This document shows positions 11,982-23,796 of a stretch of DNA of 64,000 bases, piece after piece. The notes below the pieces were generated by a model, which had not been told where the DNA came from, did no database searches, and worked only from the letters and a program-made list of their open reading frames with translations. Position 1 is the first letter of the stretch, and each line of letters starts with the position of its first letter. Origin of the DNA: Polytrichum commune (lineage: Eukaryota; Streptophyta; Polytrichopsida; Polytrichales; Polytrichaceae); NCBI GenBank assembly GCA_950295325.1, contig OX485806.1, forward strand, positions 20,398,001-20,462,000. The letters run 5' to 3'. Made by a program: the position numbers and the translations under genes.

Positions 11982-14166
11982 GAAGCTGACTCTAAATTAG
12001 GGTTGGAGGTTGTATGTTAGATACGCCTTTGGTACAATGTAGAAATCCTATGCTTTTTAAGGGTTAACCGAAAACAAAGTATGGCGAGATGGGGCTGTGT
12101 GTGCTGGAAAATGAATGTGTCGATCCCTTGTAAGTTGAGATCCTAGATTATCATCTTGATTAATTTTTGAAATAAATCCCCTTAATGTTGAGTTGGTGAC
12201 GATTGATGACAATATTCGTCATTCCAGCCGTATAGATAAAGTCTAAATTCCATCTTACATGAATTTTCCAAGAATCCAATTTGAAATCGAGCCTTCGGTT
12301 CGTGTTTCAAACCCCAAGGCCTTAAGGGGTCAACCCCCCTACAGGCCCCAAGCGAAGTCTTTCGAAATCAAACTAAAAAGTTCTCCCAACCATCAACATG
12401 TCTAAGAAATTTCGTAGATCTAATGGTACATCCAACCATGCAGATGACATCTTCGTAGATTCTAACGATTATTTACACAAAACCTTAGCCACCCATGTGG
12501 TCCCAAATCATAAGGTTAGAATATAAATGTGTACGTTGGCATGATCAGAGGTAGTTGCCCGGACACCAAAAAAAAGTCCTTCTCGACCTTTAGGAGTTAA
12601 CATCTATGAGACTCGCACCATGTTGTGTGCCCGGAATTAAAAAAAGGGGAAATCATACGTCAAATACCTCCTTGGTCGGTCCTTTCCTTTCCTTTCCTTT
12701 CCTTTCCTTATTACTTGCCGAGTATGAAGCCTCACGTACAGTTGGATACATACGTTGTGACTTTCTCTTTTGCCAAAAGCTCTCGAAAAGGGCACAATCT
12801 TTTGGACCGGCCACCACACTAATGCCAATGACACCCCCCCACACAGGCCCCTGCCTGGCCTTGCCTGGCCTCGCCTCGGGACTCCTCAATAATTGTCGCT
12901 GCCCTTCTTCGCATCTGAAGGGTAAATGAACATGTGTTGTTAGTAAGTAAGTAAGTAAAAATGAATTCTAAGGGGCCCGGGGTTTGGACCATGCACATTG
13001 TGCGAGGGTTGGTTTAGACTACGGTGAAGAAGTGCACCAGTCAAGAATTCGAGGGGAATGGAGTAATAATGATTGGTTATGAAATGGGTTGTTCACTCGG
13101 CTGGGGTTTATGTTATGGTCAAGGCTTCTCTGATATGGATGGAAAAATGACGTGGCTGCCAACATGGCAACACTTTTTGCTAGGGGGGGGGGGTTCACAG
13201 GAGGTCAAGTTTCTTGGGCAACCTCAAACCCTTGGACAAGAAGCTTGACCTCCGGAGAACTCCAACTTGATTTTTAATTTTTTGAAAGAAGAAGAAGAAG
13301 ATAAAATTCCTTTCCATCTTGTCTGCCATACCAACCATTGCCTCAAATAACCTTTGTCTTGCAGTCAAACTCTAGTGCACTTCATCACCATAATCTACTT
13401 CGGCTCTAAGTTTGGGCGACTTCACACTTGAGCTAGGCGGCCCTTGACCTGTGGTATACAAAATCATGTGATTGGTTGAGAAGTTGGAGACGGTCCAAGC
13501 TCACTTTACAGTAGACCCTGAGGGCTTGAGGGACCAAATTAATTTGAATGAATGGAAAATTCTACATGGCATCCTACATTGCACCAAGTGGATATTGTTT
13601 TTATGGTCTTCTGGATGTCATGTAAGGCTCATAAAATAGAGATATGGTAACGGAAAACTAGGGGTTGTGGCAAGCAATAAAATCATCATTAGTTCCTATC
13701 ATACTATATTGCCATGATGGGTTTCAGACAGCGTCTGGGGAGATTTTTGGGCATAATTGGTTGAAATCCTATTCTTTCCAATATATAAACATATTACATA
13801 TTGATATCTTTTGGTCTTCTTTTATAAAATTGAGGAATATTCTATAAATTCCTCTAAATCAATCGGTAACTTCCTAAAGTTTTGAATTCAAACCGGTTAC
13901 TTCTTAAACTCAACCGGTTCATCTATAAGTAGGTGTCCATTCTCTTCCCTGCTCATTGGTTCGAGAGTACCTACTAGTTTGGAATGTCCACAAATTGTGT
14001 TGCAGTCCCTCAACATGGTCCACTTTGACTTGACACTAAACTTGAAGGCCGAACAATAGCAAACTTGTATTTTTGTAAATTTCCATGGCATGACCTTTGG
14101 ATGATTTTCGGGGCCCTTAGATTCTTCATGGTCAGGGCTCTTGGGCCATGTGTAAAGCAATCTTTA
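10750..14166. other. Gene-free stretch with microsatellites and a telo-box
   Basis: The stretch holds a CCA repeat at about 11639-11660, TTTAGGGTTTAGGG at about 11815-11830, a CT repeat at 11941-11979, a TTTCC repeat at 12681-12708 and a G run at 13183-13191. The telo-box followed by 'attataaaatg' near 11832 and the long CT tract resemble plant promoter architecture, but no coding sequence follows on either strand that I can support. Frames near 11250-11660 and 12606-12929 overlap one another on both strands and run through simple repeats, so I do not call them. Confidence 0.4.
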
Positions 14167-14169
14167 TAA

Positions 14170-14571
14170 GGGTGAGTTTCCATGTAGGTTGCTCGCCCAC
14201 TAGATCCTAGATAATAGTGCATTGGAGGTGTTATCATGTAGATAGCACAAGCCACCAATCAACCACATTATGGTGACCTACTAGAATGTGGAGGGCCGTG
14301 GGACATGGGCCGCTAGACTTCCATGCGCCCACTTAAGCACTCTTTAACCTACAAGTGTTGATAACCAAAGGATTTGAAGACTCATGGTCTAGTACTCCAT
14401 CCTTGGTAACATGGAGGAGGAATTTAGTATGTGGGCCTGGATTTGAGAAGATGAGTGTAGCTAGTCGGCACATACAAACCCTACCCCACCATATTCCATT
14501 TACATTTGGAAGAGCTTGACCTTATTCCCACTAAAATCTGGTGGGTGAGTGGCCTACATAGAAACTCACCC
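14170..14571. mobile_element. Tourist-like MITE family E, copy 1
   Basis: The element is about 400 bp with terminal inverted repeats of about 40 bp. The left end begins GGGTGAGTTTCCATGTAGG; the right end read on the other strand begins GGGTGAGTTTCTATGTAGGC, and both continue through 'CTC.CCCAC.AGAT'. The flanks are TAA on the left and TCA on the right, an imperfect 3-bp duplication. A shorter copy with an exact TTA duplication lies inside the DA1-like gene at 30398-30682. Confidence 0.75.
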
Positions 14572-14649
14572 TCAATAGACTGTAGAGCCACGCTTTCTTG
14601 CTTCTTCAATTGGATTTTAAATAAAATAAAAATAAATACAATTCAAACT

Positions 14650-15120
14650 CCATAGTATCACACCTGTGGCAACCAAAGTGCACGTGATGTTACGTAGTTT
14701 TGTAGTGTTAACATGGATGTGTGATACTATAGAATTAGTGTAGCATGTGACATTATGGAATAACTTAAAGGAGATGTGAGGACAATTTGAATTCGTTCTC
14801 CCACCACCTACACTAGTGTATTCCACTCCACTTGACCTTCCCTGGAGATGTGACAGACGCATGCACCAACATTCAACAAGTGGCATATGAAGAAGAAGAA
14901 GAAGGTGACAAACACTCCACATGTTGACACATGACACAATGCAAGGGTGTGGGTTAGCTTCTTTGGTGATGAGCATCAAGGACAAAATTCGTGATATAAG
15001 GGAGAGAAATGTGACAATGAGGAGTGAGATTTGAACTGCAAACATGCGTTCCCTAGGGTTTTGGGATATGAGAGAGTGTGTGACATTATGGGGGTTGATA
15101 TTACGGAGGTTAGGGTGTGT
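14650..15120. repeat. Dispersed repeat family D, copy 1
   Basis: Colinear with about 58785-59112. Shared blocks are 'tacgtag/tatgtag', 'tgtagtgttaacatggatg', 'attagtgtagcatgtgacat', 'tatggaataac', 'gaggagtgagatttgaactg', 'ccctagggttt' and 'ggttgatattacg'. A sub-hairpin is formed by 'catagtatcacac' (near 14652) and 'gtgtgatactatag' (near 14718). The 175-codon reverse frame that covers it is not retained in the second copy. Confidence 0.65.
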
Positions 15121-16160
15121 TAATGAATGATTTTTTTTGGGCACAAGACAATCTCACATTGGTGAAGATAGTCCTCCCCAGTGTCAAACTGGCAGGGTTC
15201 TGAATACTAGAGGGACATGATGATTCCCTTCCGCAGATATAATTGAGTGCTCTTTCATAACTTGCGTTGGGGGTCACTGACAGCTCTTCATGTGTGGGGT
15301 TAGGTTCGGCATCGCATGTGGGCCTTATGTTGGGCACTCGTCTTAATTGGGCACCTATATTTGAATCCGGGCATTAAAAATGAACGGACATGAAAAAAGA
15401 CTTTGACACATGTCACAATGAGATTGGACTAAGGTAGGTGGGGTCTTAAATGGTCACTTTTTTCCCTTCCAGCTAGCTCACTTCTCCTTCTAGGATGTGA
15501 AAGACGGTTAACAAGTCCAAGTCGAGAGACGTTGTCACTCTCCTCATAATTTATGGAGTTTGTATGAATATCTTATTCATTGTCAAAGTGGAGGTTCTTG
15601 TGCGCATTAAATGACCATATAGCTTCCCTTCATTATATGGACTTTTAAGCCTACAATGACTCATCGTATATTGAACATGCATGTTGGATTAGGTATAATT
15701 TGCTGCCATGGTATCAATATAGTTTATGGCGGCATCAACCCCAAGCATAACTCGTGTATAGGAAGATCCTCTAACGCTAATATACCTCCCAAGTATCAAA
15801 ATATGATTGTTATTAAAACTTAGATTCTCACGGATAGGTTCCGACTTATACCATTATTTATCAATGTTGATGATCGATATCATGCATTCAACTATATATA
15901 CCGATCCACCATTCGTGACCGCCTTATAACCACCAAGTTGTAGAACACGATTGCTTTGCTAACCGAGCTTCACAGGATTAGGATGGACTAAGGAAAAAGG
16001 TTGCCTTCCTCCATGTTTGGGTCCCGGTAACTTGAACCCCCCCCCCCCAACTACCACCACCACCCTTTCAAGATAGTGGGAGATTTAGTCCGACCGGGTC
16101 ACACTAAGTTGGACTAGATCGGGGGTTTTTAATGTGAATTTGGGTGTCAAATCACCTTCG
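15121..16160. other. Gene-free stretch with a family A fragment
   Basis: About 15440-15690 is a diverged copy of repeat family A, recognised by 'cacttctccttctaggatgtgaaa', 'gaatatcttattcatt.tcaaagtgga' and 'attgaacatgcat'. A C homopolymer lies at about 16037-16048. No gene is supported. Confidence 0.45.
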
Positions 16161-16164
16161 AAAA

Positions 16165-16385
16165 GAAGGCAATGACCCACACCATTTCCAACTAGACACA
16201 CACAATGCGTTGGCCACAAGTCTCCCACCCCCAACAAGCACCACCATCACCGCCTTCGATTTTAAGCGGCTACTAAGTTTAGAGTGGGTCAAATCAAAGT
16301 TGAAGAAGCTACCGTGACAAATTACACTATGTATGTTCTTAGTTCGGAAAAGTCGCCATTTTGGCGGCAAGCAACGTAATGAATG
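16165..16385 (+). repeat. Dispersed repeat family H, copy 2
   Basis: Inverted relative to the copy at 8630-8885, with which it shares the landmarks listed there. The similarity stops sharply on both sides, as expected for a mobile unit or segmental duplicate. No terminal repeat is seen. Confidence 0.6.
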
Positions 16386-17540
16386 GATAAGAGTTAAATT
16401 TTCTTCCAAATATTCTCGATTAAGTTATGAAGTTGGCATTGTTGTCAACTCGGCAAGGAAGCTTAACTGGCGATCACGTATGGGGCGACAAAGCAGTTAG
16501 TATCCTTAAGAGAGTGGAATATGATTGAAAACACATACAAATTTCATCCAAATACCAAGCGTTGTCGTTCACAATTTGGCGAATTCAATGTCCATGTCAT
16601 ATCGCAAGGGGTTTCCAACCACATGATGACATCTGGCACTAAATTCGCGCCTAGTCAGACCTGAATTATGTTGTCCAAATCCATTGTGTAACCATACCGG
16701 TGTACCAAGAAGAGCATAGTAGTAGATTTACCTCAAGCTCAAGAGCACCTTGCATTAAATGTCTGTGATTGGGCACATCTTCACCTAAATTCAATTTGCC
16801 ACATCACATTGCAAAAGGTCCCAACCAATCGCATGATGCCACGTGGCAAGAAATTACACCTAATCCAACATGGTGGATGATGTAGGCTCCCCAAACCAAA
16901 GCCTATATGTTAAAGCCTTGGCCACACTGGCTAGGATCAAGCCTCTCCTTTGATGCAAGGTGAGAAAAGCTTAAAAAAACTAAAATATGGACACCTCCGG
17001 CAATACATATATTCTTGTCGAGGCCCTATTTGCAAATTGCATGCGTGTGTTCCTTAATCCTTAATTTCCTGGAGCATATTGTGGTTTCATTATATCATTT
17101 AAGAAGTAAGCTTTCTAAAGTTTAGTTTTTAATGTATCTAAAAGAAAAAGTTGTTGCTAATGATATTAGGATCAAATCAATACAGTAGCAGTATTTAGTA
17201 CTTTTTAGAAGAAAATAAATAAATAAAATTAAGCTGAATTAAACTTCAAGAAATAGTGATAAATATATGCAATAGAATTATAGTATGAACTTTCAAGATT
17301 AAATTGAGTATAGATATTTACTTTCAAGTAAGAAAAAGAGTCGATAGAAAATTGACAATTTTGAATCAAAATAATATGAAGCCATTATATATAGTAACAT
17401 ATCCACAAAGGGAGAACTTAGTTCATTCTTGACTTTAAAAATTTCTTGTGAACGACCATCTTTTCATATTGGAATGGAATCAATGCCATTGCCAAGAAAA
17501 TTTCATGAGGAACTAGTATGCATATGTTCTTTTTTTCTCT
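16386..17540. other. Gene-free AT-rich stretch
   Basis: No frames of interest. Nothing recognisable apart from scattered A/T-rich simple sequence near 17205-17225. Confidence 0.4.
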
Positions 17541-17640
17541 ATAAACTTCTTGTATATAGGGGGTTTAATAATGACCCATGCATGCCATTTAGGTTTCCAA
17601 TGAAGAGTCCAACACTAGGGGAAAAAGTACATTGTTTCTC
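17541..17640. repeat. Fragment of dispersed family I
   Basis: The 'tagggggttTAAT...catttaggtttccaatgaagagtcca' block closely resembles 41668-41735. Both copies contain the 20-base run atttaggtttccaatgaaga and lie just upstream of GC-poor MITE-like DNA. Confidence 0.6.
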
Positions 17641-17646
17641 GTATTA

Positions 17647-17820
17647 GGTGTCACTTATTAATTGGAATTATGCAAGGCTATAACTTCTCACTATAGATTT
17701 CATTTGTTAGCAACAAAGATTAAATAGATTGTATATATGGACAATATACTTTACTTGGTAAAAAATGACATTCTTAACAAAATGTTATGAGCACTACGTA
17801 ACTCCAAATAATAAGTGAGG
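17647..17820. mobile_element. Hairpin MITE family F, copy 2
   Basis: The ends are inverted: GGTGTCACTTATTAATTGGA on the left against CCTCACTTATTATTTGGAG on the right (read on the opposite strand). Inner 'atgcaaggctataac' pairs with 'gttatgagcactacgta'. It is about 174 bp, with no coding potential. Confidence 0.65.
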
Positions 17821-18578
17821 TATACCTTTCATAACACACATGAGTATATGAGAGTGCACAAAAGGGGTACTAATTTGAACTTTACTGTACTACGTATACA
17901 CGTGCTACACAATTTGTAGCAAATCGTAGTTATGTGCATGTATGAAGGACCTCTAGAAAATATACAACATTTGTACTTGTATGGTACTGTCACTTGACTT
18001 TATGGGATAAGTATTTAATATTGGATGGAACTAGGATGAATAATTATTTGTTAAAATAATTCATATGATCTTATTGGTCTTTTGGAACAATAATTGCATT
18101 AGCTTTTATGACATATATTATAAATTTAGATGCTTATGAGTTACATCCGGGGGATGAAAAAGGCTTCAATGATTTGATGATGAATGCTTGGTTTTGCATT
18201 TGACATATGATAGGGGTTCATTGTTATTCAAAAGAATATTTGTACACTTATTTTAATGGCTATATATGAATGTAATCTTATTATGTATACATATTATCAT
18301 CTGTATTTTTATCATTGAAATTGTACGTATACTGCTTGATCTTACAAAGAAAAACTTCTATATAGGGAGTTCATAGAGTATGTTGTGAATACATGTGGTT
18401 CTTGGTAGTTTTTAGTGAAAGATGCATCCCCGGGTAAGTGACACTAAATACCATAACAATGTAGCAATTGGAACCCATAGCCCTGCAAGTTCCTTTTGGT
18501 AAGAAAACGACTACTGTTATTATATTATTATCACTAGTCTTGAGTCCCTAAGTTACAATTACATGAAATATTATATTG
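17821..18578. other. Gene-free AT-rich stretch
   Basis: It contains a lone MITE-end-like motif, GTGACACTAAATACCATAAC, at about 18438-18457. This is the same as the right end of the 57066-57485 element. No gene is seen. Confidence 0.4.
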
Positions 18579-18766
18579 AGTGTCACTTAATGTTCGGAGT
18601 TACACAATGCTATACCTTTTTACTATGAATGTGAAATGCATTTTTACCTAATAGAAATGTTATTGTTCTATAATGTCCAAAGAACCAATTCGACCTTTAT
18701 TGGCAAAAAGTGAGATAGAGAGTAAATAGACATAACATTGCGTAAACCCAAATAGTAAGTGACACT
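18579..18766. mobile_element. Hairpin MITE family F, copy 3
   Basis: Left end AGTGTCACTTAATGTTCGGA pairs with the right end AGTAAGTGACACTA (opposite sense). Inner 'gagttacacaatgctat' pairs with 'cataacattgcgtaaa'. About 188 bp. It marks the left limit of the CpG-rich block that follows. Confidence 0.65.
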
Positions 18767-18785
18767 AAATACAATTTAGTGAGTA

Positions 18786-19490
18786 GTGTCTCCGGACAGC
18801 CAAGGGGCTGGCTGCTTACCACCACCAGCCAGGGTAACTTTGCCTCGCCGCAACTTGCCGCTAACGGTTGCCCCCAACACCACGCTTCCAAAGGCGACCC
18901 CCGACGTAGACGCGCGTCTGAGTCATAATGCACCACGAATGCTGGACGTTGTCGGAGGAGTTGTCGTCGCTGCGATCGAAACGTTTTTACCGTTACTGCG
19001 CGTCCGCGTCCTCCAGCTGCCAAAGAGGAATCCGGACCCCTCCACCGGCCTCAGCCGCGCGCCTGCGTCCGCGGCCGCTCCCGTCTTGCAGCACGAATGC
19101 TGGGCGTTGTCGGAGACGGTGTCGTCGCGATCGAAAATGCTGCAAGCTTGTTTGTTGTTGCGGAGAGGTCGTCGCAATGGCGACGCCCAAGGAGAGGAGT
19201 CGTCGGACGGATGGGCCCCGCCGCTGACTAGTCCAGCAGGCTCGTTCGCGATCGAACGAAAGGAGCGAATGTGACGCTTGCTTTGGTGGTGTGCAGCACC
19301 GGCTCTCTCGCGCACGATGATGACTCGGCCTGCATTTTTTCTTCTCAATCTCTCCCTTCTCCTCTGTCCTGGTGTGCCGCGGGGAGGCGTCTAATCAATC
19401 CGTCCGCCAGGCCGCCCGCCCGCTTCGCCGTCCGTCCCCATCCCATCCCGTCGCAACAATGACAAAACAACACAACCCAACCGAACAGGA
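18786..19490. promoter_or_regulatory. CpG-rich block with an internal duplication, upstream of the DA1-like gene
   Basis: GC and CpG content rise abruptly here against an AT-rich background. A segment with the core CACGAATGCTGG.CGTTGTCG occurs twice, at about 18932 and 19090, each time followed by 'gtcgtcg..gcgatcgaaa'. Open frames exist in several registers on both strands (up to 162 codons), which is what high GC produces. None has a recognisable motif, so I do not call a gene. A CpG-rich promoter or first-exon region for the DA1-like gene is one reading; an unrelated gene fragment is another. Confidence 0.35.
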
Positions 19491-20250
19491 CTTGTAACTT
19501 GGCCTTGTTTGTTGTTGTTGTTGTTGTTCGACGGGGATGGTATTGGCCGCTTGTAGCCTCGCGACAATTTCTCGGGTACAAGCTGCCCGGTACAACAAGA
19601 TTATAAGTCCCGAGCTGCCATCGTTTTTGTTTGTACAGGGAAAAATCCTTGGACTCCCTCCGAGGTACTAATTTCTGGGGTCCACCGATTGGTAGAATCC
19701 CTTCGACGGCCGGGGTAGTTCCATGGCGCTTGCTGTAGTACTCATACTTCGAGATGGATGATGTGAGCATCAGGATGGAGTAGATAACACGCCTGGCCGC
19801 CTGCAAGATGGTTCATGTTGTTTATAAAGCCCACCTGTTGATGTATGTGGGACCTCCTGCTCCTTGCTGTTGTTGTCGTTGTTGTTGGTTGGAGCGTCTC
19901 ATCGTGGACACTAGTGTACTAAGAAAGAGCTCGGGCCAATCCAACACCACCTTGAAGACTAGTTGTTGTTGGTGCACATCCGGCAGTGACCAAGTTGTTG
20001 CATGCCTTTCGACTACTAGACCATCTAGTAGCATACCTGTGGGAGGCTCAGGAATTTCATCCTTGCTCCATCGTGGTGGTGGTGGTGGTGGTGCAGTGTT
20101 GGAATCCCAGTGGTGAGCATCGATTGCAATTCATGTCGATGAGGGAGCTGTTTCAGAGATAGATCAATGTTGTGGAGGAGGAGGAGGGGGAGGTTACTGA
20201 TGCTAGAGAGACGCTGCTGCTCAACTTAGGAGGGTCGAGGGAGGGTGGAG
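19491..20250. other. Moderately GC-rich leader region with TTG, GTT and GGT repeats
   Basis: GTT/TTG microsatellites lie at about 19508-19530 and 19865-19890, and a GGT run at about 20074-20093. 'tttataaag' near 19819 is a possible TATA element. Open frames overlap on both strands and run through the simple repeats. I see nothing that decides a coding strand. Confidence 0.3.
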
Positions 20251-20358
20251 GTTCTAAATCCAAGGTCTTACCTCAATCTTATTGCCATCTCCAGCTTAAT
20301 GTTGAGTCTGATGAATTTGCCGTCATGTTGCCGTTTCTGCTGAATCTGTGTAAACCGC

Positions 20359-20427
<69 letters not shown>

Positions 20428-20893
20428 ATTCCGATTAAATGCAGGCAGGCCTTTGACGCCTCTTTGGTCCAAATTCAAGGTCCTACCTAATCCTATTGCA
20501 TCTCGAGTTTAATGTTGAGTTTAATGTTGAGCTTAATGTTGTCATCCTGTCGCCGTTTCTGCTGAAACTGTGTATATCATCATCATCATCATCATCATCA
20601 CTCATCATCATCGTTGAGTTACTAGACCGCACCTCTCTCTCTCTCTCTCTCTCTGAGATTAGGAATAAATGCAGCAGAAAGGTTTCGACTCCTCGTTGGT
20701 CCGAATTCAAGGTCCTACCTTATTCTTGCATCTCGAGCTAAATGTGGAGTCTAATGTTGTCATCATGTTCCCGTTTCTGTTGAATCCGTGTATCATCAAC
20801 ATCGAGTTGACTAGACCGCACTTCGTCAATCAATCTCTCTTTCTCTCTCTCTGAATCCGGGTAAATGCAGGCAGCGGTTTGACGCCTCTTTGC
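20250..20893 (+). repeat. Tandem array of three units of about 195-235 bp, each with an embedded CT microsatellite
   Basis: Units start near 20250, 20465 and 20699. Each contains in order 'tccaa.ttcaaggtc.tacct', 'ttgc.atctc.ag.ttaatgttgag', 'gttgtcatc.tgt..ccgtttctg.tgaa', 'gtgta', 'ctagaccgcac', a CT tract, a 'gatt...taaatgcag.cag' block and 'tttgacgcctctttg'. The CT tracts are at 20361-20424, about 20633-20654 and 20836-20851. A CAT repeat (about 20578-20607) is specific to unit 2. The second and third units differ from the first at many points, so the array is not recent. Confidence 0.8.
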
Positions 20894-21954
20894 TTTGCAG
20901 AGATTCTGTTGAATTGCGGTGTATGTGTGTATGTTGGTTGCGGATGAGAGAGAGAGGGAGAGAGAGGGGGAGAGAGAGAGTGAGCTAATTAGAACCAGCC
21001 ATGTGATCACTAGTGGGTAAAATTCTCGAATCCGTGGAGGAATCAGGTGGGTATTCGAAGTTCGTTGCGATGATGGGTTAATCTCTCCGAACTCACAGCA
21101 GAGGCAAATTGTTTTCGAAACATTTAAGGAAGAGGTCAATCTGCAATCCTATATAAATCCATGGGTTACTCAGATTGCTCCGTGCCCGTAATCTTGGAAA
21201 TCTGAGTCAGGCTTTCAGAAACAATCACGTCGGTGGTTGATTGAACCATCCAATATTATCCGTTGGGGTCCCTGGAGCAAGATTTCTCAATTGTGGCTCT
21301 CAGCGTTCTTGATAGGGGATCCATTGATGCATTTTGTGACGACTCTAACAGGTAGCTGAGTTGTAAATAGAACCGATTCAATAATGTAGCTTGAATAATC
21401 ATCCGAACTACCGTGTCTCAGAAGTATAACTCAGGCCGTGTAATTCCATCAGCTTTTTAGGTTAACCTCTTCAGATCACTCCTAAGATTAAAAGAACTTG
21501 TCCATTTAAAAATAAAATTTGTGACGCTGTATGAAGGTTGGAGAGATGGTCTGAGCTGCCGGCGGTTGATCGGTTGATTTGAGGTGGACTTGAAAGTGGT
21601 AAATGATCTGGAGAGACGATACATATGATGGAGGTAGGCGTAAGGCTCGGCTGTCCGTGGAATTTACACCATCACCTTAAGTTGTTACACTTGGAGCTAG
21701 CGCAACAACAGAGGATTCATTATTGATCATGCCATCCTCCTGCCAGTGCTGTGAATGTGGCCATGAATAAAGTAGTTGTTGTGGGAGTCGTCCTGGAGCA
21801 GCAGCCTGCTGCTTTTCATCAAGACTAGAAATTTATTGGTGAGTGACTCCCAAATGGTCCTAACCCAGAAGCAACTGATGATGATCTGCTCCTGTGGTTG
21901 TTGTGAGCTCGAATTTGATGAACACCAGATTCAATTGTGTTGCTATATTTGTTT
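20894..21954. other. Non-coding stretch between the two upstream arrays
   Basis: A GA repeat at 20946-20980 is the complement of the CT tracts before it. 'tcctatataaatcc' at about 21146-21159 is a good TATA-like sequence on the + strand, followed by an unremarkable region. It could serve a 5' untranslated exon of the DA1-like gene, since the first coding exon at 24235 is preceded by an acceptor site. I could not identify the donor exon. Confidence 0.3.
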
Positions 21955-23270
21955 CTCGGCAGCTAGGCTCCCTGCAGATTGAGTTCTTGCGCTAATTAGT
22001 GAGCTAGAGGGCCTCCAAGAGTGAAAAATCTGGTGCCCACAACAGAGAACACACAATGAGTCTCCTCTAAATTAGCATACGATACCTATTTAGATTCATC
22101 AAAATAATGTGAATTTAGTCTCTCTGTGATCTAGGTAATGCCTCTATAAATGTCTTCAGGAGTCGATGTGTTATGCACTTCAATACAGATTACTAAAAAG
22201 AAAGTCTTGTGTAGTTCTTGTGTGCTCCTCTTTCCAAACAGCTTAGAATCTTTACTCTTAAATCTCCTCTATTCTAGCATTCTGGGACTTGTTAGATTCA
22301 TCAAAATACAGTAAGTTCATCCTGTCTGTGATCGACTTGGCTATTCCTCTATGGTTGTCCTCAGAGTTGCTCCTTTTATTGTTGTGAGCTCAATTAACAG
22401 TAGAATTCCAGTTGTTCATTTTGTTTTACATTTGCACTACATTCGCTCCACTTTGATGAATTTCGGTAGCTAGGTGCCGTGAAGATTGATTTCTTGCGCT
22501 AATTAGTATCCCAGGAGTCCTCCAAGAGTGTAAAATCTGGTGCCCAGAACAGATAACACACAATATACTTCTCTAAATTAGCACACTTTCCCTGTTCAGA
22601 TTCATCAAAATAGTGCTAATTTAGTCTGCTAGTGATCGACTTAATAGGTATTCCTCTAAAAATGTCTTCAGAGTTGCTCCTGTTATTCTTGTGATGTCGA
22701 CGAGCGATAGACCTGGGTCACATATATATTTTCTCGGTAGCTAGATTTCCTGCGCTAGTTAGTGATCTAAAAGGCCTCTCTCCAAGAATGATAAATCTGG
22801 TGCACACAATAAATCTGCTCCAAACTAGAATCTTGGTACTTCTTTAGATTCATCGCAATACAGTAGAAATATTCCATCTGTGATCTACTTGGGTGTTCCC
22901 CAGAGTTGCTCCTGTTATTTTTGTAAGCTTGATGAACGATAGATTGGGGTGTCAATTATTTTCTAGGTAGCTAGGTACCCTGAAGGTTGAATTTATTGCG
23001 CTAAATAGTGACCTAGAAGGCCTCCGAAGTGAGAAACTTGGTGCCTACAACAGATAACACACAATAAACCTGCTCTAAATTAGCAAACGGTACCTGTTTA
23101 GATTCATCAAAATAGAGCGAATTTTAGTCTGTCTGCGATCTACCTAGGTAATGTCCCTCAGTAAGTGTCTTCAGGAGTCCATGTATTTGCACTTCAATAC
23201 AGTTTCCTAATCAGAGAGTCTTGTGTAGATCATAATATGTGCTCCTCTTTCGACACAGCATAGAATCCTT
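21955..23270 (+). repeat. Irregular direct-repeat array, about four units, upstream of the DA1-like gene
   Basis: Units begin near 21955, 22465, 22731 and 22968. Each shares 'ggtagctagg', 'ttgcgctaattagtg', 'gcctccaagagtg', 'aaatctggtgcc.acaac', 'ataacacacaat', 'ctctaaattagca', 'agattcatcaaaata' and 'tctgtgatc.ac'. The third unit is shortened, and the spacing of about 510, 266 and 237 bp shows that parts were lost or doubled. No frame is shared between units, so this is not a coding repeat. Confidence 0.75.
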
Positions 23271-23796
23271 ACCTCCTGGAAAGACCGATTCAACCTTGGA
23301 TATTGTGATGACCTTCTCCAAATTAACCCAGCATGAAGAAACAAAAAACATATCCTCCGACCTCCTATTGTAATTTCTTAGCCCAAATCATGTAGAGTTT
23401 AGACTTAGAATCTAGGCTTTGGGAGACTTCTGAGGGCTAGAATTCCTCTAAACTTCCGTAGCTGTAGATTCCTACAACATGTGGAGGTCATATGGAGTGC
23501 TCTTTCGAAACAGCATGTCATACTTAACCCTCATTGCCCCCTTCAAAGACCGTTTCCTCGTACACTATGAAATAGATATCCTCTGACCTCGTCAATTTCT
23601 TTTGCCCCAGTTGTAGAGTGGTTGATTCTAGGGAGCTTTGGAGTTCCAGGAGACTTACTAGGTGGACGAAATAAAACGATGTTGCATCACAAGGTCGATG
23701 CCTGATTCCATCCAGAGCTTTCTTACACTCAATCAGATTGCTCATATTTCTTTCTTGTACACGTGGGTTATTTGAATTCTTTTCTCTCTGCAACCA

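Noticed and set aside
14617-15144. 175-codon reverse frame as a gene
   Set aside because: It lies in dispersed repeat family D, and the second copy at 58785-59115 does not keep the frame.
18786-19348. Long frames on both strands (162 codons forward, 141 codons reverse) as genes
   Set aside because: They overlap each other in a CpG-rich, internally duplicated block where long frames arise by composition; no motif or strand preference.
20172-21139. Several frames of 60-133 codons around the CT/GA microsatellites
   Set aside because: They consist largely of Ser-Leu or Arg-Glu runs translated from the simple repeats.
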